From: Azohydromonas lata NBRC 102462 | Lineage (GTDB): Bacteria > Pseudomonadota > Gammaproteobacteria > Burkholderiales > Burkholderiaceae_C | DNA: 64,000 nt | Direction of reading: 5' to 3' | Assembly: GCF_001571085.1 (NCBI RefSeq) | Contig: NZ_BCTC01000007.1 | Span: 1-64,000 of the forward strand | Part shown: in pieces, positions 40,205 to 49,645 of the stretch | Position numbering within the stretch: the stretch's first letter is position 1 | Layout of the letters: every line of letters begins with the position of its first letter | The notes under the pieces: model-generated | Told to the model about the DNA's origin: nothing | The model's database searches: none | Seen by the model: only the letters and a program-made list of their open reading frames with translations | Position numbers and translations under genes: made by a program

Positions 40205-40912
40205 GTGAAGTACCCCCGTCTCCCGTCCCGAAGCGCCGCCGCGGCGGCCGCCACCGTGCTGCTGGCGCTGTCCGGCTGCGCCGGCCTGGACGACTACCGC
40301 GCCCCGCGCGTGGACATGCCCAGCACCGCCCCCGTGCAGCCCCAGGCCATGCCGGCGGTGCCGGTGGTGGCCAACGGCTCCATCTTCCAGGGCGCGACCT
40401 ACCGCCCGCTGTTCGAGGACCACCGCGCCCGCCTGGTGGGCGACACGCTCACGGTGCAGATCGTGGAAGCCGTGAGCGCCAGCCAGAAGTCCACCAGCTC
40501 CGTGGACAAGAGCGGCAAGGTGGACGCCAGCGTCAGCGCGCTGCCCATACTGGGCAGCGGCTCCATCGTCGGCAAGCTCGGCGCCGGCGCGGACGCGAGC
40601 AACACCTTCGCCGGCAAGGGCGCCACCGAAAGCAGCAACGACTTCTCCGGAACCATCACCGCCATGGTCACGGGCGTGCTGCCCAACGGGCACCTGCTCA
40701 TCACCGGCGAGAAGCAGATCGGCGTGAACGCCAACGTGGACGTGCTGCGCTTTGCCGGCCAGGTCGATCCGCGCGCCATTCAGCCCGGCAACGTCGTGCC
40801 CAGCTCGCGCATCGCCAACGTGCGCGTGGAGCACCGCAGCCGCGGCCAGCAGGCCGACGCGCAGCTCATGGGGCTGCTGGGCCGCGTGTTCCTGAGCGTG
40901 CTGCCGTTCTGA
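40205..40912 (+). CDS. flgH: Flagellar L-ring lipoprotein FlgH
   Basis: A lipoprotein of 235 residues. GTG start ([20 protein letters not shown]) is followed by the lipobox LSGC, so it is acylated and sits in the outer membrane. The family core has [20 protein letters not shown] and [20 protein letters not shown]; it ends [20 protein letters not shown]. It forms the L ring around the distal rod. Upstream frame extension is noise. Confidence 0.97.
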   Translation: MKYPRLPSRSAAAAAATVLLALSGCAGLDDYRAPRVDMPSTAPVQPQAMPAVPVVANGSIFQGATYRPLFEDHRARLVGDTLTVQIVEAVSASQKSTSSVDKSGKVDASVSALPILGSGSIVGKLGAGADASNTFAGKGATESSNDFSGTITAMVTGVLPNGHLLITGEKQIGVNANVDVLRFAGQVDPRAIQPGNVVPSSRIANVRVEHRSRGQQADAQLMGLLGRVFLSVLPF

Positions 40913-40914
40913 GG

Positions 40915-42063
40915 ATGCGGGCCATGACACCGTCACTTCGCTCCTTCCGCGGCCGCGCCGCCCTGGCCGTGCTGGCGCTGGGCGCCGCGCTGCTCGTGCC
41001 GCTGCACAGCGCGCACGCCGTGCGCATCAAGGAAATCGCCGCCGTGCAGGGCGTGCGCAACAACCAGCTCGTGGGCTACGGCCTGGTGGTGGGCCTGGAC
41101 GGCACGGGCGACCAGACCACGCAGACGCCCTTCACCACGCAAAGCCTCAACGCCATGCTGCAGCAGATGGGCGTGACGGTGCCGCCGGGCACCACCATGC
41201 AGCTGCGCAACGTGGCCGCGGTGATGGTGACGGCGGTGCTGCCGCCCTTTGCCGTGCCGGGGCAGGCCATAGACGTCAACGTCTCCTCCATGGGCAATGC
41301 CAAAAGCCTGCGCGGGGGCACGCTGGTGGCCACGCCGCTCAAGGGCGCCGACGGGCAGATCTACGCGCTGGCCCAGGGCAACCTGGTGGTGGGCGGCGCC
41401 GGCGCCTCGGCCGGCGGCTCCAAGGTGCAGATCAACCACCTGAGCGCCGGGCGCATTCCCGAGGGCGCGACGGTGGAGCGCGAGGTGGCCACGCCGCTGC
41501 AGCAGGGCGAGGTGCTGAGCCTGGGCCTGAGCGCCGCGGACTTCGACACCGCGCGCCAGGTGGCGCACACCATCAACCGCGCCAAGGGCGAGGGCACGGC
41601 GCAGGCGCTGGACGGCCGCGTGGTGCGCGTGCGCATGCCCGCCCAGGGCAATACCGACGCGCGCGTGGCCTTCCTGGCCGACATCGAGAACCTGCAGGTC
41701 GAGCTGGCCCGCCCGGCGGCCAAGGTGGTGCTCAACGCCCGCACCGGCTCGGTGGTGATGAACGAGGCGGTGACGCTGGGCGCCTGCGCCGTGGCGCACG
41801 GCAGCCTGTCGGTGACCATCAACACCACGCCCATGGTCAGCCAGCCCGCGCCGCTGTCGCAGGGCCAGACGGTGGTGACGCAGAAGTCCGACATCACGAT
41901 TTCGCAGCAGGGCGGCGCCCTGGTGCAACTGCCCGCGGGCACCAAGCTCGCCGACGTGGTCAAGGCGCTCAACCTGTTGGGCGCCACGCCGCAGGACCTG
42001 CTGGCCATCCTGCAGGCCATGAAGACCGCGGGCGCCCTCAATGCCGAGCTGGAGGTGATCTGA
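40915..42063 (+). CDS. flgI: Flagellar P-ring protein FlgI
   Basis: A periplasmic protein of 382 residues with a signal peptide ([19 protein letters not shown]). The family start [20 protein letters not shown] and [20 protein letters not shown] is clear. It ends [20 protein letters not shown] and [18 protein letters not shown], the FlgI ending. It starts two bases after the flgH stop; an alternative ATG is nine bases later. Its stop overlaps the flgJ start by one base (TGATG). Confidence 0.98.
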   Translation: MRAMTPSLRSFRGRAALAVLALGAALLVPLHSAHAVRIKEIAAVQGVRNNQLVGYGLVVGLDGTGDQTTQTPFTTQSLNAMLQQMGVTVPPGTTMQLRNVAAVMVTAVLPPFAVPGQAIDVNVSSMGNAKSLRGGTLVATPLKGADGQIYALAQGNLVVGGAGASAGGSKVQINHLSAGRIPEGATVEREVATPLQQGEVLSLGLSAADFDTARQVAHTINRAKGEGTAQALDGRVVRVRMPAQGNTDARVAFLADIENLQVELARPAAKVVLNARTGSVVMNEAVTLGACAVAHGSLSVTINTTPMVSQPAPLSQGQTVVTQKSDITISQQGGALVQLPAGTKLADVVKALNLLGATPQDLLAILQAMKTAGALNAELEVI

Positions 42064-43019
42064 TGTGCGCCTTCCCGACCAAGGGCCTGTCCTCCGCCCC
42101 GCAGGGGCTGGCCGCCGACACGCGAACGCTGGACTCGCTGCGCAACGTCGCCAAGAACGACCCGCGCGGCGCCGCCAAGGAGGTGGCCAAGCAGTTCGAG
42201 TCGCTGTTCATGCAGGAGATGCTCAAGAGCATGCGCCAGGCCACGCAAAGCAGCGGGCTGCTGGACAACGAGGGCTCGCAGTTGGGAACGGAGCTGCTGG
42301 ACAAGCAGCTGTCCACGCAGTTGAGCGGCCAGCCCGGCGGGCTGCACGGCGCCATCCTGCGCCAGCTCGAACGGGGCATGGGCCTGGACAAGGCGGGCAC
42401 CCATGGGGCGCAGGCCGTCCAGGGGGCCGGCGCTGCCGGCCAGGCCGCGGCGTCGCGCGCCCTGGCCGCGCCGCTGCCCGGCCAGGCGGCCAATGCGCCG
42501 GCGCGCGCCGACGGCGCGTCCGCCACGGCCGCGGCCGCTCCCCGCGGCAAGGCGCATGAATTCATTGCCGCGCACCAGGGCGCCGCGCGCGTGGCCGAGG
42601 TGGCCACGGGCATACCGGCCACCTTCATGCTCGCGCAGGCCGCGCACGAGACCGGCTGGGGCAAGCGCGACATCCGCAAGACCGACGGCAGCCCCTCGCA
42701 CAACCTCTTCGGCATCAAGGCCGGCAGCGACTGGAAGGGCCCCGTGGCCGAGGTGCGCACCACCGAGTACGTCGGCGGGCAGCCGCGCCAGGTGGTGGCG
42801 CGCTTTCGCGCCTACGCCAGCGCCGAGGAGTCCTTCGCCGACTACGCCCGCCTCATGAAGAACAGCCCGCGCTACGCCCAAGTGGTGGCCAGCGGCAGCA
42901 ATGCCCAAGGCTTTGCGCAGGGGCTGCAGCGCGCGGGCTACGCCACCGATCCCGCCTACGCCGACAAGCTCGGCCGCGTCATCGACACCACGCTGCGGCT
43001 GCAGCGGGCGATGACCTGA
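42063..43019 (+). CDS. flgJ: Rod cap protein and peptidoglycan hydrolase FlgJ
   Basis: A two-domain protein of 318 residues. The N-terminal rod-cap part has EVAKQFESLFMQEMLKSMRQ and LDKQLSTQLSG. An Ala-rich linker at about 105-160 leads to a muramidase domain of glucosaminidase type (EFIAAHQGAARVAEVATGIP; ATFMLAQAAHETGWGKRDIR; HNLFGIKAGSDWKGP) with the catalytic Glu in AHETGW. It builds the rod and opens the cell wall for it. One-base overlap with flgI. Confidence 0.97.
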   Translation: MCAFPTKGLSSAPQGLAADTRTLDSLRNVAKNDPRGAAKEVAKQFESLFMQEMLKSMRQATQSSGLLDNEGSQLGTELLDKQLSTQLSGQPGGLHGAILRQLERGMGLDKAGTHGAQAVQGAGAAGQAAASRALAAPLPGQAANAPARADGASATAAAAPRGKAHEFIAAHQGAARVAEVATGIPATFMLAQAAHETGWGKRDIRKTDGSPSHNLFGIKAGSDWKGPVAEVRTTEYVGGQPRQVVARFRAYASAEESFADYARLMKNSPRYAQVVASGSNAQGFAQGLQRAGYATDPAYADKLGRVIDTTLRLQRAMT

Positions 43020-43061
43020 GGCGCGGCCCGCTTTCAAAGAACACGAACCCGGAGCTTTCCT

Positions 43062-45098
43062 ATGGCCTTTTCCCTGTTGTCCGTGGGCGCCCGTGCGATG
43101 AGCGCGAACTACGCCGCGCTGCAGACCACCGGCAACAACATCGCCAATGCCAACGTTGCCGGGTACTCGCGCCAGGAGGTGGAGTTCAGCACCGCCAACG
43201 GTCAGTACACGCCCAGCGGCTTCATCGGGCAAGGCGTGGACGTGACCACCATCTCGCGTGCGCACGACGCCTTTCTCACCCGCGAGGTGAGCGCCGCCCA
43301 GTCGCAGGCCGCCGCGGACAGCACGCGGCTGGACCTGCTGTCGCAGATGGAAAACGCCTTTCCCACCGGCGACTCCGGCGTGGGGGCTGCGGCCAGCTCG
43401 CTGCTGGGCGCCTTCACCGACCTGAGCACCAGCCCGGGCGACGCCTCGGCGCGCCAGGTGGTGCTTTCGCGCGCGGACCAGCTCGCGCAGCGATTCGCCA
43501 ATGCCGGCGAGCAGCTCAACGCGCTGCAGGACGGCGTGGTGAAGGACCTGCGCACCGCCATCAACGGCGCCAACGGCATCACCAGCGGCATCGCGCAGCT
43601 CAACGCGCAGATCGTGCGCCAGCAGGCCCAGGGCCAGCCGCCCAACGACCTGCTGGACAAGCGCGACCAGCTGGTGCAGCAGCTCAGCGGCTACCTGCAG
43701 GTGAGCACCGTGGCGGCGCCGGACGGCTCGATAGGCGTGTTCGCCGCCGGCGGCCAGAGCCTGGTGCTGGGCGACCAGGTGCAAAAGCTCGAAGTCACGG
43801 CCGACCGCATGGACGGCAGCCGCGCCGCGCTGGGCGTGCGCCAGGGCAACGGCATGCTGGTCACGCTGGACAGCACCGCCCTCTCCGGTGGCGGCTCCAT
43901 GGGCGCCATGCTGCGCTTCCAGAACCAGGACCTGGTGGCCGCGCGCAACTCGCTGGGCCAGATGGCCACCGCGGTGTCGGCGCGCATGAACCAGCAGCAG
44001 GCCCTGGGCCTGGACCTGCGCAGCCCCGCCGGCAGCGGCCAGCCGCTGTTCACCGACTTCGTGAGCCAGTCGCAAGCCGGCGCGCTGCGCGGGCTGGCGG
44101 ACGTGGGCAACGCGCGCGACGGCAGCGGCAACGCGCTGGGCAGCGTGGAAATACACATCGACGACGCCTCGCTGCTGGAGGCGGCCGAGTACACGCTCGA
44201 AGGCGCCGCCGGGGGCGGCTACGTCATGACGCGCACCAGTGACGGCCAGCGCTTTTCCACCGCCGACGGCCAGAGCTTCACCCGCGAGGGTGCCGCGGCG
44301 GGCTCGGACGCGAGCTTCCACCCCGGCTTCACGCTGAACATCGAAGGCGTGAGCGCGGGCGACCGCTTCCTGCTGCAGCCCGTGGGCGGTGCCGCAGCCA
44401 ACATGCGCCGCGTGCTGGACGACCCGCGTGGCCTGGCCGCCGCGGCGCCGCTGACGGCCTCGCCCCAGCGCACCAACACCGGCACCGCCACCGTGAGCGC
44501 GCTCACCATGACGGGCAGCGGCTTTGACGCCTCGCACTCGGTGCAGGGCAGCCTGAGCTTCACCGACGACGGCGGCGCCTACGAGTACAAGTGGGACGAG
44601 CTGGATGCCTCCGGCGCCGTGGTGGGCAGCAACACGCTCACCGGCACCTGGCAAGCCGGCCAGCCCATCGCGCTGGAAGGGTTCAGCCTCACGCTGGCCG
44701 GCCGCCCGGCCAAGGGCGACAGCATCGCCGTGGCCACCACCACCAACCCCGCCATCAACAACGGCAACGCCCGCGCGCTGGCCGGGCTGGGCACGGAGTC
44801 CTTCATAGGCCGCAACTGGTCCGCCGCCGGCAGCACCGGCGGCGACACCATCACCAACGCCTACGCCGGTGCGCTGGCCAACGTGGGCTCGCGCGTGCAG
44901 GTGGCGCGCACGGCCAGCGAGATCTCCGACGGCGTGGCCACCAATGCGCTGGCGCAGCGCGACGCCAAGACCGGCGTGGACACCGACGAGGAGGGGGCCA
45001 AGCTGATCCAGTACCAGAAGAGCTACCAGGCCGCGGCCAAGGTGCTGCAGGTCGCGCAGACGGTGTTCGACGCGCTGCTGCAGGCCACCTCGCGCTGA
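43062..45098 (+). CDS. flgK: Hook-filament junction protein FlgK
   Basis: A protein of 678 residues, longer than enteric FlgK because of a large middle region. The start AFSLLSVGARAMSANYAALQ and TTGNNIANANVAGYSRQEVE identifies the family, as does the end EEGAKLIQYQKSYQAAAKVL. A hook-type GGGYVMTRTSDGQRFSTADG region and several repeats occupy the middle. It joins hook to filament with FlgL and is exported with FlgN. flgL follows after 104 bases. Confidence 0.97.
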   Translation: MAFSLLSVGARAMSANYAALQTTGNNIANANVAGYSRQEVEFSTANGQYTPSGFIGQGVDVTTISRAHDAFLTREVSAAQSQAAADSTRLDLLSQMENAFPTGDSGVGAAASSLLGAFTDLSTSPGDASARQVVLSRADQLAQRFANAGEQLNALQDGVVKDLRTAINGANGITSGIAQLNAQIVRQQAQGQPPNDLLDKRDQLVQQLSGYLQVSTVAAPDGSIGVFAAGGQSLVLGDQVQKLEVTADRMDGSRAALGVRQGNGMLVTLDSTALSGGGSMGAMLRFQNQDLVAARNSLGQMATAVSARMNQQQALGLDLRSPAGSGQPLFTDFVSQSQAGALRGLADVGNARDGSGNALGSVEIHIDDASLLEAAEYTLEGAAGGGYVMTRTSDGQRFSTADGQSFTREGAAAGSDASFHPGFTLNIEGVSAGDRFLLQPVGGAAANMRRVLDDPRGLAAAAPLTASPQRTNTGTATVSALTMTGSGFDASHSVQGSLSFTDDGGAYEYKWDELDASGAVVGSNTLTGTWQAGQPIALEGFSLTLAGRPAKGDSIAVATTTNPAINNGNARALAGLGTESFIGRNWSAAGSTGGDTITNAYAGALANVGSRVQVARTASEISDGVATNALAQRDAKTGVDTDEEGAKLIQYQKSYQAAAKVLQVAQTVFDALLQATSR

Positions 45099-45202
45099 GG
45101 CCCGCCCGGCACCGACCGCCGCCGCCGCACCGTACCCGCCATGAACCAAGACGTCCGCGCCCGCGCCGCCCAGGCCCGCCGCCGCACGCACAGGAGCCGC
45201 CG

Positions 45203-46447
45203 ATGAGGATCACCAACACCGCCACCTTCGCGCGCAGCGTCGCTGCGCTGCAGGACCGCCACAGCGAGCTGGCGGACCTGCAGGATCACCTCAACGCGCA
45301 AAAGCGCGTGCTGCGCGCCAGCGACGACCCCGTGGCCGCCGCGCGTGCCGAGCGCGCGCAGGCCCAGATCGCGCGCAGCGACGCCCAGCAGCGCGCCGTG
45401 GACGCCAGCCGCAACGCCATGTCGCAGACCGAGTCCACCTTGAGCGACGCCATCGACCTGATGCAGGACGCCCGCGAGACCCTGGTGCAGGCCGGCAACG
45501 GCGCCTTGGGCGACAGCGAGCGCGCCAACATCGGCAACAAGCTGCAGGGCCTGCGCGACCAGTTGCTGGCGCTGGCCAACCGCGAGGACGGCGCGGGCAA
45601 CTACTTCTTCGGCGGCCAGGGCTCCAGCGCGCCGCCCTTCGTCAACGGGCCCGCGGGCGTGGCGTTCCGCGGCACGGCCGGCACCCAGACCGGCGCAGAC
45701 GGCGGCGAGGGCCTGGCGCTGACCGTGGACGGGCAGGGCGCCTGGCTGCAGGCCCCGGACGGCAATGGCCTGTTCAAGGCCAGCAACACCAACAGCACCA
45801 CGGCCTGGAGCGACGGCGGGCACGTCACCAACCCGGCCGCCTTCTTTGCCGCCACCTCGCCGCCGGCGGTGGCCGACCCTTCGGCGCTGCGCTACGAGGT
45901 GAAGTTCAGCGGCACGGCCGGCGACATGAGCTACACCGTGCTCAAGAACGGTGAGGCCATGGATGCGCCCAAGCCCTGGACGGGCACCAGCACGTCCGGC
46001 GGCCGCGCCGTGGAGTTCGACGGCATGAGCTTCGCCATCGGCGGTGCGCCGGCCGACGGCAACGTCTTCGAGGTGCGGCTGTCGCAGCCCAAGCAAAGCG
46101 TGTTCGACACGCTGGACCGCGCCATCGCCGCGCTCAAGACGCCCAACCGCGGCAGCGCCCAGGTGCAGCAGACGGTGCAGGAGGGCATGGCGGGGCTGGA
46201 CGGCTCGCTCACGGCGCTGGGCTCGCTGCGCAGCCGCGCGGGCGAGTCGCTCAACCACGCCGACGCGGCCGAGGAGCGCAACGCCTCGCTCAAGCTGCAG
46301 GGCCAGGAGGCCAGGAGCCAGGCCGTGGACCTCGACCCCTACCAGGCGCTGTCGGAATTCCAGCTCAAGAACACCGGCTACGAGGCGGCGCTCAAGACCT
46401 ACTCGATGGTGCAGCGGCTCTCCATCTTCAACTACATCGGCGGCTGA
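45203..46447 (+). CDS. flgL: Hook-filament junction protein FlgL
   Basis: A protein of 414 residues from the ATG at 45203, preceded by CAGGAG. The flagellin-like N-terminus has MRITNTATFARSVAALQDRH and KRVLRASDDPVAAARAERAQ, and the C-terminus ends TGYEAALKTYSMVQRLSIFN. It sits between FlgK and the first flagellin. The upstream reading frame extension belongs to noise in flgK. Confidence 0.96.
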   Translation: MRITNTATFARSVAALQDRHSELADLQDHLNAQKRVLRASDDPVAAARAERAQAQIARSDAQQRAVDASRNAMSQTESTLSDAIDLMQDARETLVQAGNGALGDSERANIGNKLQGLRDQLLALANREDGAGNYFFGGQGSSAPPFVNGPAGVAFRGTAGTQTGADGGEGLALTVDGQGAWLQAPDGNGLFKASNTNSTTAWSDGGHVTNPAAFFAATSPPAVADPSALRYEVKFSGTAGDMSYTVLKNGEAMDAPKPWTGTSTSGGRAVEFDGMSFAIGGAPADGNVFEVRLSQPKQSVFDTLDRAIAALKTPNRGSAQVQQTVQEGMAGLDGSLTALGSLRSRAGESLNHADAAEERNASLKLQGQEARSQAVDLDPYQALSEFQLKNTGYEAALKTYSMVQRLSIFNYIGG

Positions 46448-46583
46448 TGCCGCGGGCGCGGGCCCGCACTGCGCGGCGGGGCTGGACAAGCGGCCATTGC
46501 CGCGGTGCTGCCGGGGCAACGCCCTTGCCAGCAGGGGGCGGCGGCGGGGCAGAATGCAGGCAATACGCCAGTCCTTTGCCCTC

Positions 46584-46982
46584 ATGACCGACATCGACCC
46601 CTCGCAAGCCCTGCTGGCCGCCCTGAGCCCTCCGCTGGACGCAGAGGCGCTGCAGCGGCTCAGCGAGCTCGATCCCGGCGGCCGCCATGGCTTGCTGCCC
46701 AAGGTGCTGCGCACCTTCGACAGCTCCACGCGGCGGCTGCTGGAGCAGTTGGCGACCGCGCGCGGCGCGGCCGACCTCGAAGGCCAGCGCATGGTGGCGC
46801 ACACGCTGAAGTCCTCCTCCATGAGCGTGGGCGCGCTGCGGCTGTCGCAGTTGTGCGCCGACGCCGAGCAGTGCGTGCGCGAGCAGCGCACGCAGGGGCT
46901 GCCGGCGCTGCTGGACGAGTTGGAAACGGAGGGCCGGCAGTTGCTGTGCACGTTGCAGCCGCTGCTGGGCACCGGTGGCTGA
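46584..46982 (+). CDS. HPt (histidine phosphotransfer) domain protein
   Basis: A protein of 132 residues. The HPt helix carries MVAHTLKSSSMSVGALRLSQ with the phospho-accepting His, surrounded by a four-helix bundle (LLPKVLRTFDSSTRRLLEQL; LCADAEQCVREQRTQGLPAL). An upstream in-frame ATG at 46554 would add ten residues. It passes phosphate between a hybrid kinase and a response regulator; the receiver-GGDEF-EAL gene starting four bases later is the obvious partner. The kinase is not in the window. Confidence 0.85.
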   Translation: MTDIDPSQALLAALSPPLDAEALQRLSELDPGGRHGLLPKVLRTFDSSTRRLLEQLATARGAADLEGQRMVAHTLKSSSMSVGALRLSQLCADAEQCVREQRTQGLPALLDELETEGRQLLCTLQPLLGTGG

Positions 46983-46986
46983 GCGC

Positions 46987-49236
46987 ATGAGCCTGCCGCT
47001 GCCCATGGATGCCGACGAGGGCCTGGAGCAGCCCAAGGTGCTGCTGGTGGACGACGACCAGGTGCAGCTCATGCTCACCGGCGCGGCGCTGCGACAGCGC
47101 GGCTTCGAGGTGACGGAGGCCGACGGCGGCGCGGCGGCGCTGCGCATGCTGCAGCAGGCGCCCTTCGACATCGTGGTGCTGGACGCGCTCATGCCCGACC
47201 TCGACGGCTTCGAGACCTGCCACCGCCTGCGCGCCACGACGGGCTTCGAGCACATGCCCGTGCTCATGCTCACGGGCCTGAACGACGACGCCTCCATCAG
47301 CCGCGCCTACCAGGCCGGCGCCACGGACTTCTACGTCAAGAGCTCGCAGTGGAGCCTGCTGGCCGGGCGGCTGCAGTACCTGCTGCGCAGCGCCCGCACG
47401 CGGCGCGAGCTCGAGCGCAGCCAGGCGCGGCTGGCGCGGGCGCAGGACATCGCCCGCATGGGCAGCTTCGACTGGCGCCACCCGCAGGACGGGCACCCGG
47501 GCACGCTGCTGCTTTCGCCCGAGGGCTTGCGCGTCTTCGGCTACGCCGCGGGCGACCGCCCGGGCCTGTACCACCTGCTGCGCCTGGCCGAGCGCGCCGA
47601 CCGCGCCGGGCTGCTGCGCCTGTTGCGCGAAGCGCTGGCGCACGGCGCGGTGCTGGCCACCGACGTGCCCGTGACCCTGCCTGACGGCCGCCACCGCGTG
47701 CTGCACATCGAGGCCGAGCCGGAGTTCAACGAGCACGGCGTGCAGACGGGCTACACCGGCATCGTCCAGGACGTGACGGACCGCCGCGTGGCCGAGGACA
47801 AGATCCGCCACCTCGCCAACTTCGACGCCCTCACCGGGCTGCCCAACCGCCGCCAGCTCCTGTGGCGCGCCGACAAGGCCATAGAGCACGGCCGCCGCCT
47901 GGGCCACGCCGCGGCGCTGCTGCTCATCGACCTGGACCGTTTCAAGGTCATCAACGACACGCTGGGCCACAGCGCCGGCGACGAGCTGCTGGTGGAGGTG
48001 GGCCGCCGCCTGAAGGCCTGCGTGCGCCACTGCGACACGGTGCAGGAGGGCACGCTGGAGGCCGTGGGCTCGCGCTCGCACCGCTCGCTGGAGGCGGTTG
48101 GACGCCTCGGGGGCGACGAGTTCATCGCGCTGCTGCCGGAGGTCATGGACGAGACCGACGCGCAGCGCGTGGCCGACCGCATCCTGGAGGTGATGCGCGA
48201 GCCCATTTTCGTGGGCGGGCAGGAGTGCTTCGTCACCGCCAGCGTGGGCATCGCGCTGTACCCGCGCGACGGCGCCTCGGTGGCCGACCTCATGCGCAAC
48301 TCCGACGTGGCCATGTACGCCGTCAAGGCGCAGGGCCGCAACGCGGCGTCGAGCTACAGCCCCATGCTGGCCGGCCGCGGGCGCGAGAAGCTGGAGCTGG
48401 AAAGCGCGCTGCACAAGGCCATAGAGCGCGACGAGCTGGTGATGTACTACCAGCCCAAGGTGGACGTGCGCGGCCAGGGCATGGTGGGCGTGGAGGCGCT
48501 CATGCGCTGGCAGCGCGGGCGCACGCTGGTGTCGCCGGCGGAGTTCATCCCGCTGGCGGAGGAAACGGGGCTGATCGTGCCCATGTCCGAATGGGCGCTG
48601 CACGAGGCCGCGCGCCAGGCCAAGCGCTGGGAGGTGAGCTTCGGCTTCAGCGACTCCATCGCCGTGAACCTGCCCAACCGCCTCTTCGAGCGCTCGGACC
48701 TGGTGCAGCACATCGAGCGCGCGGTGAGCGAGTACGGCGTCAAGACCGACGCCATCCAGCTGGAGATCACCGAGACCGGGCTGATGAAGGATTTGCAGGA
48801 GGTCATTCCGTCGCTGCACCGGCTCAATGAAATCGGGGTGCAGATCGCCATCGACGATTTCGGCACCGGCTACTCGTCGCTGGCCTATCTGACCACGCTG
48901 CCCATCTCGGAGCTGAAGATCGACCGCAGCTTCGTGCGCGACCTGGGCGTGACGCCGCAGAGCTCGGCGGTGGTGACGGCCATCATCGCTCTGGCGCGCA
49001 CGCTCAAGCTGCGCGTGGTGGCCGAGGGCGTGGAGACGCTGCGCCAGATGGAGGTGCTCAACCGCCTGGGCTGCACCATCATGCAGGGCTACCTGTTCAG
49101 CCGGCCCTGCCTGGCCAGCGAGCTGGAGCGCTGGCTCACGCAGACCGTGCTGCCGCGCAAGGCGGCGTGGATGGATGTGGCTGACGGCGAGGAGGTAGCC
49201 GACCCCGCACTGCTGCCGCGGGCCGCGGCGGGCTGA
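46987..49236 (+). CDS. Response regulator with PAS-like, GGDEF and EAL domains
   Basis: A protein of 749 residues from the ATG at 46987; a GTG at 46975 overlaps the HPt stop. The receiver (about 17-130) has acceptor Asp66 in VVLDALMPDLDG. A PAS-like region at about 150-255 and GGDEF (about 375, RLGGDEFIALL) follow. EAL starts near 500 with EALMRW, LEITETG, IAIDDFGTGYSSLAYL, LKIDRSFV and VVAEGVET, so phosphodiesterase residues are intact. The c-di-GMP inhibitory site is altered (RSLE, not RxxD), and a short repeated LEAVG stretch is inserted before GGDEF. It may tune c-di-GMP and motility in answer to the HPt. Confidence 0.92.
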   Translation: MSLPLPMDADEGLEQPKVLLVDDDQVQLMLTGAALRQRGFEVTEADGGAAALRMLQQAPFDIVVLDALMPDLDGFETCHRLRATTGFEHMPVLMLTGLNDDASISRAYQAGATDFYVKSSQWSLLAGRLQYLLRSARTRRELERSQARLARAQDIARMGSFDWRHPQDGHPGTLLLSPEGLRVFGYAAGDRPGLYHLLRLAERADRAGLLRLLREALAHGAVLATDVPVTLPDGRHRVLHIEAEPEFNEHGVQTGYTGIVQDVTDRRVAEDKIRHLANFDALTGLPNRRQLLWRADKAIEHGRRLGHAAALLLIDLDRFKVINDTLGHSAGDELLVEVGRRLKACVRHCDTVQEGTLEAVGSRSHRSLEAVGRLGGDEFIALLPEVMDETDAQRVADRILEVMREPIFVGGQECFVTASVGIALYPRDGASVADLMRNSDVAMYAVKAQGRNAASSYSPMLAGRGREKLELESALHKAIERDELVMYYQPKVDVRGQGMVGVEALMRWQRGRTLVSPAEFIPLAEETGLIVPMSEWALHEAARQAKRWEVSFGFSDSIAVNLPNRLFERSDLVQHIERAVSEYGVKTDAIQLEITETGLMKDLQEVIPSLHRLNEIGVQIAIDDFGTGYSSLAYLTTLPISELKIDRSFVRDLGVTPQSSAVVTAIIALARTLKLRVVAEGVETLRQMEVLNRLGCTIMQGYLFSRPCLASELERWLTQTVLPRKAAWMDVADGEEVADPALLPRAAAG

Positions 49237-49260
49237 GGGCGCCGGTCACGGTTTGGAGGA

Positions 49261-49288
49261 AGCGGCAGCTGCAAGGCTGCCGTTTTTT
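49261..49288 (+). terminator. Rho-independent terminator after the GGDEF-EAL gene
   Basis: CGGCAGC pairs with GCTGCCG and is followed by TTTTTT. It lies about 26 bases after the stop. Confidence 0.85.
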
Positions 49289-49315
49289 ATTTCGGCTGCG
49301 ATATTCGAAGGGCAG

Positions 49316-49329
49316 GGAAATTAATTTCC
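49316..49329. promoter_or_regulatory. Perfect 14-base palindrome
   Basis: GGAAATTAATTTCC is a perfect AT-rich palindrome in an otherwise GC-rich gap between two terminators. It could be a dimeric regulator site. No gene start lies close to it. Confidence 0.3.
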
Positions 49330-49434
49330 TGGACCTTCACCCTATCGACTGTGCCAAGTCGCCGATCATTTCGGCCAAAGCCAAAGATATTCAACAAGCA
49401 TGCCGACGCGTTGAAGGGGCTCGTCGCCGAAATG

Positions 49435-49460
49435 AAAAAACGCCCGTGGGGGCGTTTTTT
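49435..49460. terminator. Bidirectional terminator beside tRNA-Ser
   Basis: AAAAAACGCCC pairs with GGGCGTTTTTT. A T-run follows the stem on both strands, so it can end the minus-strand tRNA transcript (5 bases beyond its CCA) and plus-strand transcripts. Confidence 0.88.
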
Positions 49461-49465
49461 CAGTT

Positions 49466-49555
49466 TGGCGGAAGCGGTGGGATTCGAACCCACGGAGGGG
49501 ATCAACCCTCGCCGGTTTTCAAGACCGGTGCCTTAAACCGCTCGGCCACGCTTCC
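49466..49555 (-). tRNA. tRNA-Ser(UGA)
   Basis: The 90-base sequence starts GGAAGCGTGGCCGAGCGG and ends GGTTCGAATCCCACCGC TTCC followed by G and CCA. Acceptor arms GGAAGC/GCTTCC pair, the T arm is GTGGGTTCGAATCCCAC, and a long variable arm marks class II. The anticodon loop CTTGAAA gives TGA. CCA is encoded. Confidence 0.97.
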
Positions 49556-49645
49556 TGATGTCGCTGTTGCCGTGCGGTTCCAGCTTGGGAGCCGCGCGGC
49601 GAAGGGCGTATTGTCGCATCTTCCGGCCCGGGTGCCGACGTGCGC

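Noticed and set aside
41361-45191. Open frame of 1276 residues on the minus strand across flgI-flgJ-flgK
   Set aside because: It lies antisense to strong flagellar genes, is rich in His, Gly, Ala and Arg, and lacks any family motif. High GC creates such frames.
49351-49536. Short plus-strand frame with AEAVGFEPTEGINPRRF
   Set aside because: This is the well-known false protein translated from the reverse of tRNA-Ser.
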